Notes: generated by a model not told the origin, from the sequence alone. DNA of 37,128 nucleotides from Leptolyngbyaceae cyanobacterium T60_A2020_046 (GCA_015272155.1 JACYME010000018.1:1-37128), one strand, 5' to 3'; shown: positions 27,671-37,045, counted from the stretch's first letter. Numbers and translations are program-made.

Positions 27671-28150
27671 TTACGGCGCGGTGGAGTCTTCTAGGGTGTC
27701 TACGGAGTTTGAAAGACCGCCAAGCTCGGCCTGCATTTCGGCCAAGTCCGCCAAAATCTGACTCAGGTCAGCATCGGAGTTGGGGGCGGCAAGCTGCACT
27801 AGGGTATCGAGGCAGGCGCTGAGGGCGGCAGCAAATTCGTAGCGGCTGACGATGCGATCGCCCTGAAATGTGCCATCCGGGTAGCCCGATACACAGGCAT
27901 AGCGGTTAACCAAGCTCGTCACCGCTGGATAGGCCCAGTGCGCTGGGGACACATCGGCGAAGGGGGCATCGGGGAGAGACTGGGCCATTTGCGGCGCGTC
28001 ACCCACGTCGGCGGTGCTAAAGAGAGTGGCCTCGGGGGCAGGCATGTCGAGGGTGGTCATGGATCGGTCAACAGCGACGGTACGCGCGATCGCCGCTGGC
28101 CCTACCGCGATCGCCAGCCCAGCGAGCCCCAGCCCTAGGACTTGATACAT
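27671..28150 (-). CDS. SLH-domain secreted protein
   Basis: This 159-residue protein has a signal peptide (MYQVLGLGLAGLAIAVGPAA, cut near AIA-RT), a spacer, and one S-layer homology domain: PFADVSPAHWAYPAVTSLVN, then YPDGTFQGDRIVSRYEFAAA. A short coiled coil follows (LSQILADLAEMQAELGGLSN). This is the N-terminal architecture of cyanobacterial outer-membrane porins, but the chain stops before any beta-barrel. In porins the SLH domain binds cell-wall-linked polysaccharide, so this may be a periplasmic wall-binding protein. The start is the ATG at 28148-28150 with a perfect AAGGAGG 7 nt upstream; the longer frame upstream is rejected. It is divergent from recQ. Confidence 0.85.
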   Translation of the reverse strand: MYQVLGLGLAGLAIAVGPAAIARTVAVDRSMTTLDMPAPEATLFSTADVGDAPQMAQSLPDAPFADVSPAHWAYPAVTSLVNRYACVSGYPDGTFQGDRIVSRYEFAAALSACLDTLVQLAAPNSDADLSQILADLAEMQAELGGLSNSVDTLEDSTAP

Positions 28151-28314
28151 CTCACGCCTCCTTGTCGATAGCCCCGATGCACAAAACACCATCGGGAAAA
28201 ATGCTGTGTCTATCTTGCCGGATTTGACGCGAGGTGGCGTACCCCGGTTCCGTGACTTTGCCCGTGGGAATGCTGAACTTAGCAAACTACCGTCATTTTC
28301 AGGCACCAGGGCGC

Positions 28315-29787
28315 ATGATACCTTCCGCTTCTTCCGCCTCGCCCACCTGGGCTCAGGTGCAGGCGACCTTTCAGCAAGTCTGGGGCTACGACACCTTTCG
28401 TCCGCCCCAAGATGCCATCGTGCGATCGCTCCTCGAAGGACGAGACACGCTGGTGATTTTGCCCACCGGGGCGGGCAAATCCCTGTGCTTCCAGCTTCCG
28501 GCACTCATGCAGCGCGGCGTCACGGTAGTGATTTCGCCCCTCGTTGCGCTCATGGAAAACCAAGTTCAGGAGCTACGCCAAAAACAGCTTCCAGCCGCCT
28601 GCCTGCATCGTGAACTCGCACCTCAAGTTAGGCGACAGGTACTTTCTGATTTGGCACATCAACGGTTGCGGCTACTGTATGTGTCCCCCGAGACGCTGTT
28701 GAGCCCGCCGGTGTGGCAGCGCCTCCAGTCGCCAGATGTGGTGATCAACGGGCTCATTCTCGACGAAGCCCATTGCCTGGTGCAGTGGGGCGACAGCTTT
28801 CGTCCGACCTATCGGCGGCTGGGGGCAGTGCGTCCGGCATTGTTGGCCCACAAGCCTGCGGGGGTGGGGTTTCCCATTGCGGCGTTTACGGCAACAGCGG
28901 ATCCGCTGGCGCGGCGCACCATTCGAGACGTGTTGCAGTTGCGATCGCCCGCAGTCGTGGCCCTGAGCCCCTATCGCCCCAACCTTGACCTGTCTGTGGA
29001 AACCGTTTGGACGCCGGAAGGTCGCCGACAACGGCTAGCGCGGATTCTACAGCAACGGCGGGGGCAGTCGGGCTTGGTGTATGTGCGCACCCGTCGCGAA
29101 AGTGAAGCCGTGGCCCAGGGGCTAGTCGCGAAGGGATATCGGGCAGCGGCTTACCATGCGGGGCTGACGGCCACGGCCCGCCGACAATGCGAGGCCGACT
29201 GGTTTGCCAATCGGGTGCAATGTGTGGTGGCCACCAGCGCCTTTGGCATGGGGGTGAATAAGCCCGATGTGCGCTGGGTGGTGCAACTGCAATTGCCGAG
29301 TCTGCTGTCGGAATATTGCCAGGAGGTGGGGCGGGCGGGGCGCGACGGCCAGCCCGCGATCGCCGTTGCCTTTGTCAGTGAACCGACGGGCTGGCTGGAT
29401 CCCTCTGATCGGCAGCGATCGCAGTTTTTTCAGCAGTCTGCCAAAACGCTGCGTCAGCAAGCAAAGCGTCTCGCCCAGCAGATTCCACCCGAGGGGGCGA
29501 TCGCGACCGTCATGGCAGAATTTCAGCGCGACGGCATGGCTGCCCTGGCCTATCTCCACAGCATCGGACAGCTCACCTGGATCGACCCCTTTCACTATCG
29601 ACTCCAACCTGCGCCCAGCGGGGAAACGCAGCCACCCACCCAGGATGTTGCCCTAGCGCGCTTTTGCCAAACCCAGGACTGTCGCTGGCGATCGCTGCTG
29701 CAACAGTTTGGGTTTCACCAGGAGGCACGGCAGCTTGGGCGCTGTGGGCATTGCGATCGCTGTCGGCGATCGCGCCCTAAACCCTAG
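28315..29787 (+). CDS. recQ: RecQ-family ATP-dependent DNA helicase
   Basis: This 3'-5' superfamily 2 helicase acts in recombination and fork repair. The chosen start gives 490 residues. Motifs seen are the Q-motif region GYDTFRPPQ (24-32), Walker A LPTGAGKS (49-56), motif II DEAHC (150-154), motif III AAFTATADP, motif V ATSAFGMGVNKPDV and motif VI QEVGRAGRDGQ. A C-terminal zinc region follows, with cysteines in FCQTQDCRWRSLLQQFG and GRCGHCDRCRR. The protein ends there, without an HRDC domain, so it is the short RecQ form common in cyanobacteria. Earlier in-frame starts exist at 28234 and 28270; the ATG at 28315 best fits the family's N-terminus. It converges with the ABC exporter gene 19 bp later. 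Confidence 0.93.
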   Translation: MIPSASSASPTWAQVQATFQQVWGYDTFRPPQDAIVRSLLEGRDTLVILPTGAGKSLCFQLPALMQRGVTVVISPLVALMENQVQELRQKQLPAACLHRELAPQVRRQVLSDLAHQRLRLLYVSPETLLSPPVWQRLQSPDVVINGLILDEAHCLVQWGDSFRPTYRRLGAVRPALLAHKPAGVGFPIAAFTATADPLARRTIRDVLQLRSPAVVALSPYRPNLDLSVETVWTPEGRRQRLARILQQRRGQSGLVYVRTRRESEAVAQGLVAKGYRAAAYHAGLTATARRQCEADWFANRVQCVVATSAFGMGVNKPDVRWVVQLQLPSLLSEYCQEVGRAGRDGQPAIAVAFVSEPTGWLDPSDRQRSQFFQQSAKTLRQQAKRLAQQIPPEGAIATVMAEFQRDGMAALAYLHSIGQLTWIDPFHYRLQPAPSGETQPPTQDVALARFCQTQDCRWRSLLQQFGFHQEARQLGRCGHCDRCRRSRPKP

Positions 29788-29806
29788 GCGACGGGATGCC
29801 GGAGCC

Positions 29807-31573
29807 CTAGCGCATGCCCATCTGGACGCGCCAAAGACTCGCGTAGATCCCATTGCGGTCAAGCAGTTCCTCGTGGGTGCCCCATTCCACAAGCTGGCCA
29901 TATTCCATTACATAAATGCGGTCGGCATTGCGAATGGTAGACAGGCGATGGGCGATCGCGATGGTGGTACGGTTTTGGGTGATTTTTTCCAGCGATCGCT
30001 GGATGGCGGCTTCGGTTTCGTTATCCACCGCCGAGGTCGCCTCATCCAGCACCAGAATGGGCGGATTTTTGAGAATTGCACGGGCGATCGCAATGCGCTG
30101 GCGCTGGCCGCCGGAGAGCTTTTGGCCCCGTTCCCCCACAATCGTGTCGTAGCCCGCGGGCAGGCGATCGATGAACTCGTGAGCCTCGGCGATTTTGGCG
30201 GCGGCTTCAATGTCTGCCTGGGTTGCGCCAAAGCTGCCATAGGCAATGTTTTCCGCCACGGTGCCGTGGAACAAAAACACATCCTGACTGACAAGGCCAA
30301 TGGCCTGCCGCAGATCCTGGGGAGCCAGCGATCGCACATCCAGGCCATCCACCGTAATACGCCCCTCCGAAACCTCATAGAGCCGCAGCAACAGCTTGAC
30401 CAGCGTACTTTTGCCCGACCCCGTCGAGCCCACAATCGCCACCGTATGCCCCGCCGGAATTTTGAGCGTCAGGTGCTCCACCACCGGATGATGGCTCCCA
30501 TAGGCAAAGGTCACATCCTCAAACTGCACCTCGCCCCGCACCATGCTGACCGGGAGCCGCTGCTGCCCCGGCGGTAGGGTAATCGGCGTATCCAACAAAT
30601 CCATCACTCGCGCTGTAGACGCCATCGCCCGCTGGTATTGGTCTAGCGTTTCGCCCAAGCGAGTCAGCGGCCACAGCAGCCGCTGGGTGATAAAGACCAG
30701 CACGCTGTAGGTGCCGACGGCCAAGTTGCCCGAGGCAGCCTGTAACCCCCCATAGAGCAGCGTGGCGGTAAAGCCAATCAAAATCAGAATGCGAATCAGG
30801 GGAATGAAGGCAGCGCTGAGGGCGATCGCGCGGCGGTTGCTGAGCCGATAGCCCTCACTTTCTTGTCGAATCCGCTCGATCTCATAATCTTCAGCGGTAA
30901 AACTTTTGATCGTGAGAATGCCAGATAGGTTGTTCGACAAACGGCTATTCAGCAAACTTACCCGCTCGCGCACATCAGCATAGCGCGGAGCCAAAAACCG
31001 CTGAAAGGCGATCGCCCCCCCAATGATGAACGGCATCGGCAACATCGCCATCCACGCCACACTCGGGGCCATCACGATAAACGCGCCCCCAATGAGGACA
31101 ACGGTGGCGCACACCTGCAACACCTCATTTGCCCCCACATCCAAAAAGCGCTCAAGCTGGTTGATGTCGTCGTTGAGAACAGCCATCAATCGGCCCGTGC
31201 TGCGCTCCTCAAAATAGGCCATATCCAGCCCTTGCAGGTGGGCATAGGTTTCGACCCGCAGGTCGCGCTGCATATTTTGCGCCAGGTTACGCCAGAGCAC
31301 CGCGTAGGCGTACTCAAAAATGGACTCTAGGCTCCAAATCACAAAGGTCAGCACCGAGAGGGCCAGGAACTGGGCGGTGACACTTTCAAAGCCCCATTGA
31401 GCAATCCATGAGTCTTGCTGCTCAACCACCACATCCACCGCAAGGCCAATCAGCACGGGCGGCGCAAGGTCAAAAAATTTGTTGAGCAGCGAGCAGGCAC
31501 TCGCCAGGTAGATTTGCCGCCGATAGCTGCGGCCATAGCGCAGGAGTCGCTGGAGGGGATGAATCTGGGTCAT
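29807..31573 (-). CDS. ABC exporter, fused permease/ATPase (second copy type)
   Basis: This 588-residue half-transporter has a type-I exporter membrane domain (six helices to about 310, starting [17 protein letters not shown]) and an ATPase domain. Walker A is GSTGSGKST near 382-390, the Q-loop [20 protein letters not shown], the signature [14 protein letters not shown] near 486, Walker B ILVLDEAT near 504-511, and the H-loop [14 protein letters not shown]. It resembles lipid-A/multidrug exporters such as MsbA and YheI/HmtB-type proteins; the substrate is not determinable. The frame opens at 31705, but the ATG at 31571-31573 begins the conserved [14 protein letters not shown]. It differs clearly from the exporter at 18995. 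Confidence 0.92.
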   Translation of the reverse strand: MTQIHPLQRLLRYGRSYRRQIYLASACSLLNKFFDLAPPVLIGLAVDVVVEQQDSWIAQWGFESVTAQFLALSVLTFVIWSLESIFEYAYAVLWRNLAQNMQRDLRVETYAHLQGLDMAYFEERSTGRLMAVLNDDINQLERFLDVGANEVLQVCATVVLIGGAFIVMAPSVAWMAMLPMPFIIGGAIAFQRFLAPRYADVRERVSLLNSRLSNNLSGILTIKSFTAEDYEIERIRQESEGYRLSNRRAIALSAAFIPLIRILILIGFTATLLYGGLQAASGNLAVGTYSVLVFITQRLLWPLTRLGETLDQYQRAMASTARVMDLLDTPITLPPGQQRLPVSMVRGEVQFEDVTFAYGSHHPVVEHLTLKIPAGHTVAIVGSTGSGKSTLVKLLLRLYEVSEGRITVDGLDVRSLAPQDLRQAIGLVSQDVFLFHGTVAENIAYGSFGATQADIEAAAKIAEAHEFIDRLPAGYDTIVGERGQKLSGGQRQRIAIARAILKNPPILVLDEATSAVDNETEAAIQRSLEKITQNRTTIAIAHRLSTIRNADRIYVMEYGQLVEWGTHEELLDRNGIYASLWRVQMGMR

Positions 31574-31622
31574 GGGATACGGCGTTGCCGAAAATAGCGA
31601 AAGGATGGCGATCGTAGAGGTA

Positions 31623-31654
31623 CTAGTGGGCGGGGTGAAAACCCTACCCACTAG
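31623..31654. repeat. Hairpin with GAAA tetraloop
   Basis: CTAGTGGG (31623-31630) pairs with CCCACTAG (31647-31654). Inside, GGGT and ACCC pair around a GAAA tetraloop, with one mismatch and one wobble between. On the minus strand it lies just upstream of the exporter start (50 bp), so it would be in or near that gene's leader. Confidence 0.7.
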
Positions 31655-31773
31655 CACTGGTGCAGTATGGCAGAACCCTGGTTTCTCCTCGGCAATTCGC
31701 CCCATTTCGGGAATCAGCCCTGGAATAAACCGGGGTTCTATACCGACGCTTTGGGCTGCGGCCCCTGGTCAAA

Positions 31774-31803
31774 ACCAGTTTGCTCAAGACCAGTTTGCTC
31801 AAG
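31774..31803. repeat. 15-bp perfect tandem duplication
   Basis: ACCAGTTTGCTCAAG occurs twice head to tail at 31774-31788 and 31789-31803, with no interruption, in the intergenic region between the two minus-strand genes. Confidence 0.9.
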
Positions 31804-31869
31804 GCCCAAAACTCCCACGAAGAAAAGGGCATGAACACAGACCTCTCTAGATCTCTCATGCCTCATCTC

Positions 31870-32928
31870 TCATGCCTCGACCGAAACTGAGCAGAGCCCC
31901 ATCAGGTTACAGAGTTTGTAGACCGCCCGTGCGCCGACGTTGCCATCCCACTCGCCCTTGCCGACTTCAGAAACGTCGAAGCCGATGATAGTGCGATCGC
32001 TGGCGACCAGTTCGCGCCAGAGGCAAAAGACTTCCTCAAGTTCCAGACCACCGGGGACGGGGGTGCCGGTATTGGGGCAAAGTTTGGGATCCAGGCCATC
32101 CACATCCAGGCTGATGTAAACCTGTTGGGGCAGGGGCTCGATGATGCGGCGGCAGAGGTCGATCCACGGGGTGCCGCCATAGCGGGCCTGTTTGAGGGCG
32201 GTGTCGTAGTGGGGGATGATGCGGCCTTGGGAGGCGTTGATGGTGGCAACTTCACCGTGGGAAACGTCGCGAATGCCAACCTGCACCAGCCGCGACACTT
32301 GGGGCAGCTTGAGGACGTTATGCATGATCGAGGCGTGGGAGTATTGAAACCCCTGGTAGGCGTCGCGGAGGTCGGCGTGGGCGTCGATGTGCAAAATGCC
32401 GAAGTCGCCGTGGTGCTGGGCGATCGCTTGCATCGCCCCGAGGGGTACGCTGTGGTCGCCACCGATGACGCCGACGCGTTTGCCCGCAGTGAGGGCGAGA
32501 GCGCTGGCCTCTCGCAGCCAGGTATTGAGGGCTGCTCCGGCGGTGTTGACGTAGTCGAGGGCGACGACTAGGGCGGGGTCATCGGCGATCGCGCGGCCCT
32601 GTTCCGTCGCGGCAATGATTTTGGCCGCCTCAGCCCGACCCGCATCGTTGCGATCGCGAATCCAAGCCGGGGGTGGCGCGTAATAAATTCCCTGCTCCCA
32701 ACCTTTGGGGTTATCTAAGTCGTAGAGGTCGAGCTGCGGCGACGCCTGCACCACGGCGTTGGGGCCATCAGCGGTTCCCGAATGGTAAGACACCGTCACT
32801 TCCCACGGCACCCCAAAGATCACAATCCCAGCGGTGTCGTAGTCAAAGGGCAACCCATAGAGGTTGCCATTGTCGAGCCCGACGCCGCTGGGATCAAAAC
32901 TGCGGATGATTTCTTCGCGAGAAGCCAT
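31870..32928 (-). CDS. speB: Ureohydrolase, agmatinase family
   Basis: The 352-residue protein belongs to the arginase/agmatinase/formimidoglutamase family, binuclear-metal enzymes that cleave urea from guanidino compounds. All six metal ligands are visible: H159 in GGDHS, D182, H184 and D186 in HIDAHADLRD, and D275 and D277 in SLDVDGLDP. It is longer than typical bacterial agmatinases (about 300-320 residues) because of an extended N-terminus (MASREEIIRSFDPSGVG...) and a middle insert (about 75-125). Longer cyanobacterial members of this family include a nickel-dependent guanidine hydrolase, so the substrate may be agmatine or guanidine. The ATG at 32926-32928 has GAAGG 6 nt upstream. No nickel-insertion genes are adjacent. 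Confidence 0.85.
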   Translation of the reverse strand: MASREEIIRSFDPSGVGLDNGNLYGLPFDYDTAGIVIFGVPWEVTVSYHSGTADGPNAVVQASPQLDLYDLDNPKGWEQGIYYAPPPAWIRDRNDAGRAEAAKIIAATEQGRAIADDPALVVALDYVNTAGAALNTWLREASALALTAGKRVGVIGGDHSVPLGAMQAIAQHHGDFGILHIDAHADLRDAYQGFQYSHASIMHNVLKLPQVSRLVQVGIRDVSHGEVATINASQGRIIPHYDTALKQARYGGTPWIDLCRRIIEPLPQQVYISLDVDGLDPKLCPNTGTPVPGGLELEEVFCLWRELVASDRTIIGFDVSEVGKGEWDGNVGARAVYKLCNLMGLCSVSVEA

Positions 32929-33403
32929 AAAACCTTCACAACGTTGTCCACAAAGCCGTTATCACTAAAAGATTGCCCTGTCATCGCGCGCTTGACCAAG
33001 CAGTGGCCCAAAGCGGGCAATCATTTCCCTTGGGACAGGGCTGACGTGAGCCATCTCTCCTGTAGCCTAGAACGATTTGCCCCGCGATCGCGAGTTGGGA
33101 CGCCAAAACGAGGATGCTCTTCCCCCCGTCCTAATCATCACTTAAAAATCCCGACAGCAATCTCGACAGCACCTGGCTAGATCCATTTCCTGATAAAAAG
33201 TCATGGGTTGAATCCCAAAACTTTCATGCTGTAATCGGGCATTTTGGCATGGCGAACTCCGTAGAATTACAGTATGCTCCTGAACAAGTCGGGCAAGCGA
33301 GAGAACCCATCGCATTTCGCTATTTCCCAACTTCAAATATTCCATGGCGAATGCTATTACCTCATCCCAAATGGCGCTCAAATTTTCGATCTCAGACTAA
33401 AAT
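32929..33403. other. Intergenic region upstream of ureohydrolase and SLBB remnant
   Basis: No gene is recognised in these 475 bp. From about 33180 the sequence is clearly AT-richer than its surroundings. Overlapping short frames occur on both strands (for example 33274-33513 plus and 33142-33381 minus), none resembling a known family. The right part abuts the truncated SLBB gene, so this may be foreign or rearranged DNA that replaced its 5' end. Confidence 0.45.
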
Positions 33404-33907
33404 ATGGTCATCCAAGTGGGTTTGTGGGAACTTTTGCAATCTGGCAATTTGCAGCAAGATCTTACCCTGCGAGATGGCGACAACATCTTTGTGCCGACGG
33501 CGACGCAAATTAACCCGACAGAGGTGAGCCACCTGGCGATTGCGAGTTTTTCACCCGCCACCATTCGCGTCAATGTCTTGGGGGAAGTTGCGGCTCCCGG
33601 TGTGGTGGAGGTGCCTCCCAATACGCCACTGACCCAAGCCTTGCTGGCAGCAGGTGGCTTTGACGACAGTCGCGCCCAAACAGGCACCGTCGAACTGGTG
33701 CGCCTTAATCCCGATGGCACCGTTTCCCAGCGACAAATTCCGGTGAGTTTTAATCAGGGCATTAGTGAAGAATCGAACCCAATTCTGTATCCGAATGATG
33801 TGATCATTGTGCAGCGATCGGGCGGGGCTCGCTTCTCAGATGCGGCGAATGGCATTCTCGGAACTTTGGGGATGATCTTCCCCTTCTTTGATTTATTTAT
33901 TGACTGA
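33404..33907 (+). pseudogene. 5'-truncated SLBB polysaccharide export protein
   Basis: The 167-residue frame contains the C-terminal part of an outer-membrane polysaccharide export (Wza-like) protein. First is WELLQSGNLQQDLTLRDGDN with IFVP, the end of one SLBB repeat. A complete second SLBB domain follows (VNVLGEVAAPGVVEVPPNTP, ALLAAGGFDDSRAQTGTVEL). It ends with the typical NPILYPNDVIIVQRSG and a hydrophobic C-terminus. The poly-export domain and first SLBB half expected before it are absent: a stop (TAA) lies 2 codons before the ATG, and upstream sequence is unrelated in all frames. I therefore read it as a 3' fragment left by recombination. It could still be expressed from the ATG at 33404, but there is no good ribosome-binding site. 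Confidence 0.65.
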
Positions 33908-34272
33908 TGTAATACCACCCCAGTGGGTGATCCTAGTTTTACAGGTTGGCTCTCATCTCCCAGGCCATTCTCTTTCCAGCGTTGCTGATTCCCAGAATGA
34001 ATTCCCCATCCTGCGGGAAGCCGCAAAGCGTCTATATCCCAAACCCTTCTCCCTGGGAGAAGAGCTTAAAAGGCAGCTTCCCTTTGCCCTTGGGGGCTCG
34101 GGTGAGGGGCTCGGGAGCGTTCATCCCCAGATGCCGCAACGCCCTCTTTCCTATCAGACTCCCGGTTTCTGGAATGCGGTAAACGCCTCAGCCCAAAATG
34201 TCAGATTTGTGCGGTAAGGTATTGCCCGGTTGCGATCGCAGCCGATGGATACCTAGACTTGACGCTGCACGT
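33908..34272. other. Intergenic region with dispersed repeats before truB
   Basis: These 365 bp hold no recognised gene. They contain a perfect palindrome CTTCTCCC-T-GGGAGAAG at 34046-34062 and, 38 bp later, the 44-bp dispersed repeat. The phrase-like series of G/C-rich repeats resembles intergenic repeat families common in cyanobacterial genomes. The truB promoter should lie at its right end. Confidence 0.6.
34101..34144 (+). repeat. 44-bp dispersed intergenic repeat, copy 2
   Basis: This matches the reverse complement of 27492-27535 at 42 of 44 positions (the differences are T to C and A to C). It lies in the intergenic region between the SLBB remnant and truB, preceded by a perfect 17-bp palindrome (34046-34062). 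Confidence 0.85.
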
Positions 34273-35193
34273 ATGGATGGCTTTATCAACCTCAACAAAC
34301 CCCTGGGGCTCACCTCCCATGACTGCGTAGCAAGGGTACGCCGGCTCCTGGCCATTAAAAAAGTGGGGCATGGTGGCACCCTAGATCCAGCAGCATCGGG
34401 GGTTTTGCCCATCGCCATTGGTCGCGCGACGCGGCTCCTGCCCTTTTTGCCAGAGGACAAAGCCTACCGAGCCGTAATTCGCTTTGGGATGATAACCGCA
34501 ACGGACGACTTGGAAGGGGAGGTGTTGACCCAGACCCCCTGCCCGCAGTTGACAGAGGCCGCCGCGATCGCCCCCCTGCCTCAGTTTCTCGGCACGATTC
34601 AGCAAATCCCACCCCAGTACAGCGCAGTTCAAGTGGCGGGTAAACGCCTCTATGATCTCGCCCGCAAAGGACACGTGGTGGAAGCGCCTGTGCGCACAGT
34701 GACGGTGACAAAAATCGCCCCAATGATGTGGGTCGGGGGAGACTTTCCTGAACTCACGGTGGACATTGCCTGCGGGGCGGGCACCTACATTCGCGCGATC
34801 GCGCGCGACTGGGGGCAACAGCTTGGCCTTGGGGCCACCCTGGCATCCCTCGTGCGTACCCGCAGCAGCGGCTTTGTCCTAGAAACCAGCCTTTCCTTGG
34901 AAACCCTGGCTCAGCAGATTGAAGCACAGACCTTTTGCCCCGTTGAGCCAGCGATCGCCCTGCAACACCTGCCCAAACTCACCCTGCCAGAACCCTTGGC
35001 AAGGCGCTGGCGGCAAGGACAAAAGCCCCTCATCAGCGCGGCAGATGTGGACGTATCGCCAAGCTGGGTCGCGCGATCGCTGCAAATCTTTGACGAAGCT
35101 GAGCAATTTCTCGGCATCAGTACGCTAGCCGCAAGTGACCCACCCCACCACTACCAGCTCATCCCCAAAATGGTGTTTGAGCCCCTGGGCTAA
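34273..35193 (+). CDS. truB: tRNA pseudouridine-55 synthase
   Basis: TruB makes the universal pseudouridine in the T-loop of tRNAs. The 306-residue protein starts MDGFINLNKPLGLTSHDCVA. Its catalytic aspartate is D38 in VGHGGTLDPAASGVL. KAYRAVIRFGMITATDDLEG, PPQYSAVQVAGKRLYDLARKG and ACGAGTYIRAIARDWGQQL follow in normal order. The C-terminal extension (from about 215) is a PUA-like segment usual in this family. The frame is open from 34198, but the ATG at 34273 matches the conserved start. It is single, with a repeat-rich upstream region. Confidence 0.96.
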   Translation: MDGFINLNKPLGLTSHDCVARVRRLLAIKKVGHGGTLDPAASGVLPIAIGRATRLLPFLPEDKAYRAVIRFGMITATDDLEGEVLTQTPCPQLTEAAAIAPLPQFLGTIQQIPPQYSAVQVAGKRLYDLARKGHVVEAPVRTVTVTKIAPMMWVGGDFPELTVDIACGAGTYIRAIARDWGQQLGLGATLASLVRTRSSGFVLETSLSLETLAQQIEAQTFCPVEPAIALQHLPKLTLPEPLARRWRQGQKPLISAADVDVSPSWVARSLQIFDEAEQFLGISTLAASDPPHHYQLIPKMVFEPLG

Positions 35194-35436
35194 CCTCCAA
35201 TGCGGGGCCAAGGCACGACAGCGAATCGCTGAGGTCGTGGATGGAGAGATGCAGGAATGGAGGAATGGGCAACATTATTCGGTGCGGGGTCGTCAGCATT
35301 TAGACAGACGACAGGATGCCCTACATAGCCTGACGCATGGGCTGGGTTTTCGCCAGTTGCTTCAAAATGGGTCTGCCCAAGCTAAGGTTCGCTATCCTGT
35401 GGGACGACTCCACCAAGACCATCAAGGGGTGTGGCA

Positions 35437-36021
35437 ATGGGTATTCGATTTCGATCCCTAGCGTTGGCAGCGATCGCGGCAATCTTCACACTGCTGCTCG
35501 GCACCATCGCCTACTCTCAGACTGCCGCACCCAGCACCAACAGCACCCCCCCCTTGCTCATCAACGCCAGCCAAAGCGTAGACGTAACCCGCCCCAACGC
35601 CACCGCCTATTCCCTATGGACTGGCGGCACCAACCTACGCCACGAAGTTTGGTTTCGCGTGTTGGGGGGCGACGCCCTATACCAGCAGCGATTGCGCGTT
35701 TATAAAGAACAAGCCCCACCCCGCCCCATCAACGAACTCCCACCCGAGTCAAACCGGGTACTAGAGCGCCTCGGCAACTCCCCCTCACCCTGGTATCGCC
35801 TGGGATTTGAAAGCGAATTCTTCACCTATTACTTCGACGGCGATTATCAATACGCCAACATCGCCCCGTGGGATGACTCCTTTGGCGTGCGGGTCATCAA
35901 AACCGTGTACGAAAACGGCGACCTCTACGACATTCGCTTTGAAGACCAAAACCAACTCGACGACTACAACGACCTTGAAATTGAAGTCGTCATGATTCGC
36001 GGTCAACGCATCCCCTTATAA
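35437..36021 (+). CDS. Secreted hypothetical protein
   Basis: I do not recognise a family. The 194-residue product has a signal peptide (MGIRFRSLALAAIAAIFTLL, cut near AYSQ-TA), a Ser/Thr/Pro-rich linker, then a beta-rich mature domain with many aromatic residues (SPWYRLGFESEFFTYYFDGD, VIKTVYENGDLYDIRFEDQN) ending LEIEVVMIRGQRIPL. There are no cysteines after the signal peptide. Export to the periplasm or beyond is likely. The chosen ATG has AAGGGG about 8 nt upstream; a GTG two codons earlier is an alternative. It sits between truB and glyQ on the same strand, with about 240 bp before it and 136 bp after. Confidence 0.7.
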   Translation: MGIRFRSLALAAIAAIFTLLLGTIAYSQTAAPSTNSTPPLLINASQSVDVTRPNATAYSLWTGGTNLRHEVWFRVLGGDALYQQRLRVYKEQAPPRPINELPPESNRVLERLGNSPSPWYRLGFESEFFTYYFDGDYQYANIAPWDDSFGVRVIKTVYENGDLYDIRFEDQNQLDDYNDLEIEVVMIRGQRIPL

Positions 36022-36157
36022 GGGCAAGCCATCGCCCCCCCGCAACGTCAACCCAACTCGACCCCACTTCCCCACAACTTTGCCGCCAAGGCTTACCCAG
36101 GACAGCCATGCAGTGACAAGATGGAGCATGGATTGCCTTGTTTAGTGGGGACGTGTT

Positions 36158-37045
36158 GTGAACTTTCAGTCGGTGATTGCCACCCTGCATCAGTTCTGGA
36201 GCGAGCAGGGATGTTTGATTGTGCAGCCCTATGACACCGAAAAGGGCGCGGGGACCAAAAGCCCCCATACATTCTTGCGCGCCCTAGGGCCAGAGCCCTG
36301 GTCAGTGGCCTATGTGGAGCCGTGTCGCCGTCCGGCGGATGGTCGCTACGGCGAAAACCCCAACCGCTACCAGCATTACTACCAATATCAGGTGTTGATC
36401 AAGCCGTCGCCCGACAATATTCAAGCGGTGTATCTTGACTCGTTGCGGGCCCTGGGTATTGTGCCAGAGGATCACGACATCCGCTTTGTGGAAGACAACT
36501 GGGAAGACGCAGCAGTGGGCGCGTGGGGCGTGGGCTGGGAAGTCTGGCTCGATGGCATGGAAGTTACCCAGTTCACCTATTTTCAGCAGTGTGGCGGGCT
36601 CGATTGCCGTCCGGTTTCCATTGAGCTGACCTATGGCCTAGAGCGCCTCACTATGTATCTGCAAGGGGTGGATGCGATGGCGAAGATCCAGTGGAACGAC
36701 ACCCTGACCTATGGCGATGTGCACATGCAGGGTGAGATTGAAAATTCCAAATACAACTTTGATGAATCTGACCCAGAACTCCTGTTCACGCTGTTTAACC
36801 TGTACCAGAAAGAGGCTGAGCAGTTGATGGATAAGGGGCTGGTGTTGCCCAGCTATGACTATGTGCTGAAGTGTTCTCATACCTTTAATTTGCTGGATGC
36901 GCGGGGCGTCATTTCGGTAACAGAGAGGACGCGCTACATCCGTCAGGTGCGTGGGCTCGCGCGGCGGGTGGCGCAGCTCTACCTTGACCAGCGTGAGGCG
37001 TTGGGCTTTCCGTTGCTCAAAACGGCACAGGGAAGCGCAGCCTAA
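36158..37045 (+). CDS. glyQ: Glycyl-tRNA synthetase, alpha subunit
   Basis: This 295-residue catalytic subunit of the bacterial alpha2-beta2 glycyl-tRNA synthetase charges tRNA-Gly. It starts at GTG ([20 protein letters not shown]). The class II motifs are easy to see: [52 protein letters not shown], and [20 protein letters not shown] (motif 3). The end is short and matches the family. The beta subunit gene glyS is not adjacent in the 83 bp that remain, and in cyanobacteria the two are usually apart. No other start codon is better placed. Confidence 0.97.
   Translation: MNFQSVIATLHQFWSEQGCLIVQPYDTEKGAGTKSPHTFLRALGPEPWSVAYVEPCRRPADGRYGENPNRYQHYYQYQVLIKPSPDNIQAVYLDSLRALGIVPEDHDIRFVEDNWEDAAVGAWGVGWEVWLDGMEVTQFTYFQQCGGLDCRPVSIELTYGLERLTMYLQGVDAMAKIQWNDTLTYGDVHMQGEIENSKYNFDESDPELLFTLFNLYQKEAEQLMDKGLVLPSYDYVLKCSHTFNLLDARGVISVTERTRYIRQVRGLARRVAQLYLDQREALGFPLLKTAQGSAA

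Larger units (their letters stand above)
31574..31869. other. Repeat-rich intergenic region upstream of ABC exporter
   Basis: About 300 bp with no gene but three structures. The first is a strong hairpin at 31623-31654. The second is an inverted repeat AGAACCCTGGTTT (31672-31684) with AAACCGGGGTTCT (31727-31739), 12 of 13 bases matching. The third is a perfect 15-bp tandem duplication ACCAGTTTGCTCAAG (31774-31803). The region should also hold the exporter promoter and the 3' end of the ureohydrolase transcript. Confidence 0.7.

Noticed and set aside
29708-30577. 289-codon plus-strand frame opposite the second ABC exporter
   Set aside because: Antisense to conserved Walker A and B coding sequence; no recognisable domain.
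35135-35461. 108-codon plus-strand frame overlapping the end of truB
   Set aside because: Starts inside truB in another frame, low-complexity composition, ends inside the next gene's signal peptide.
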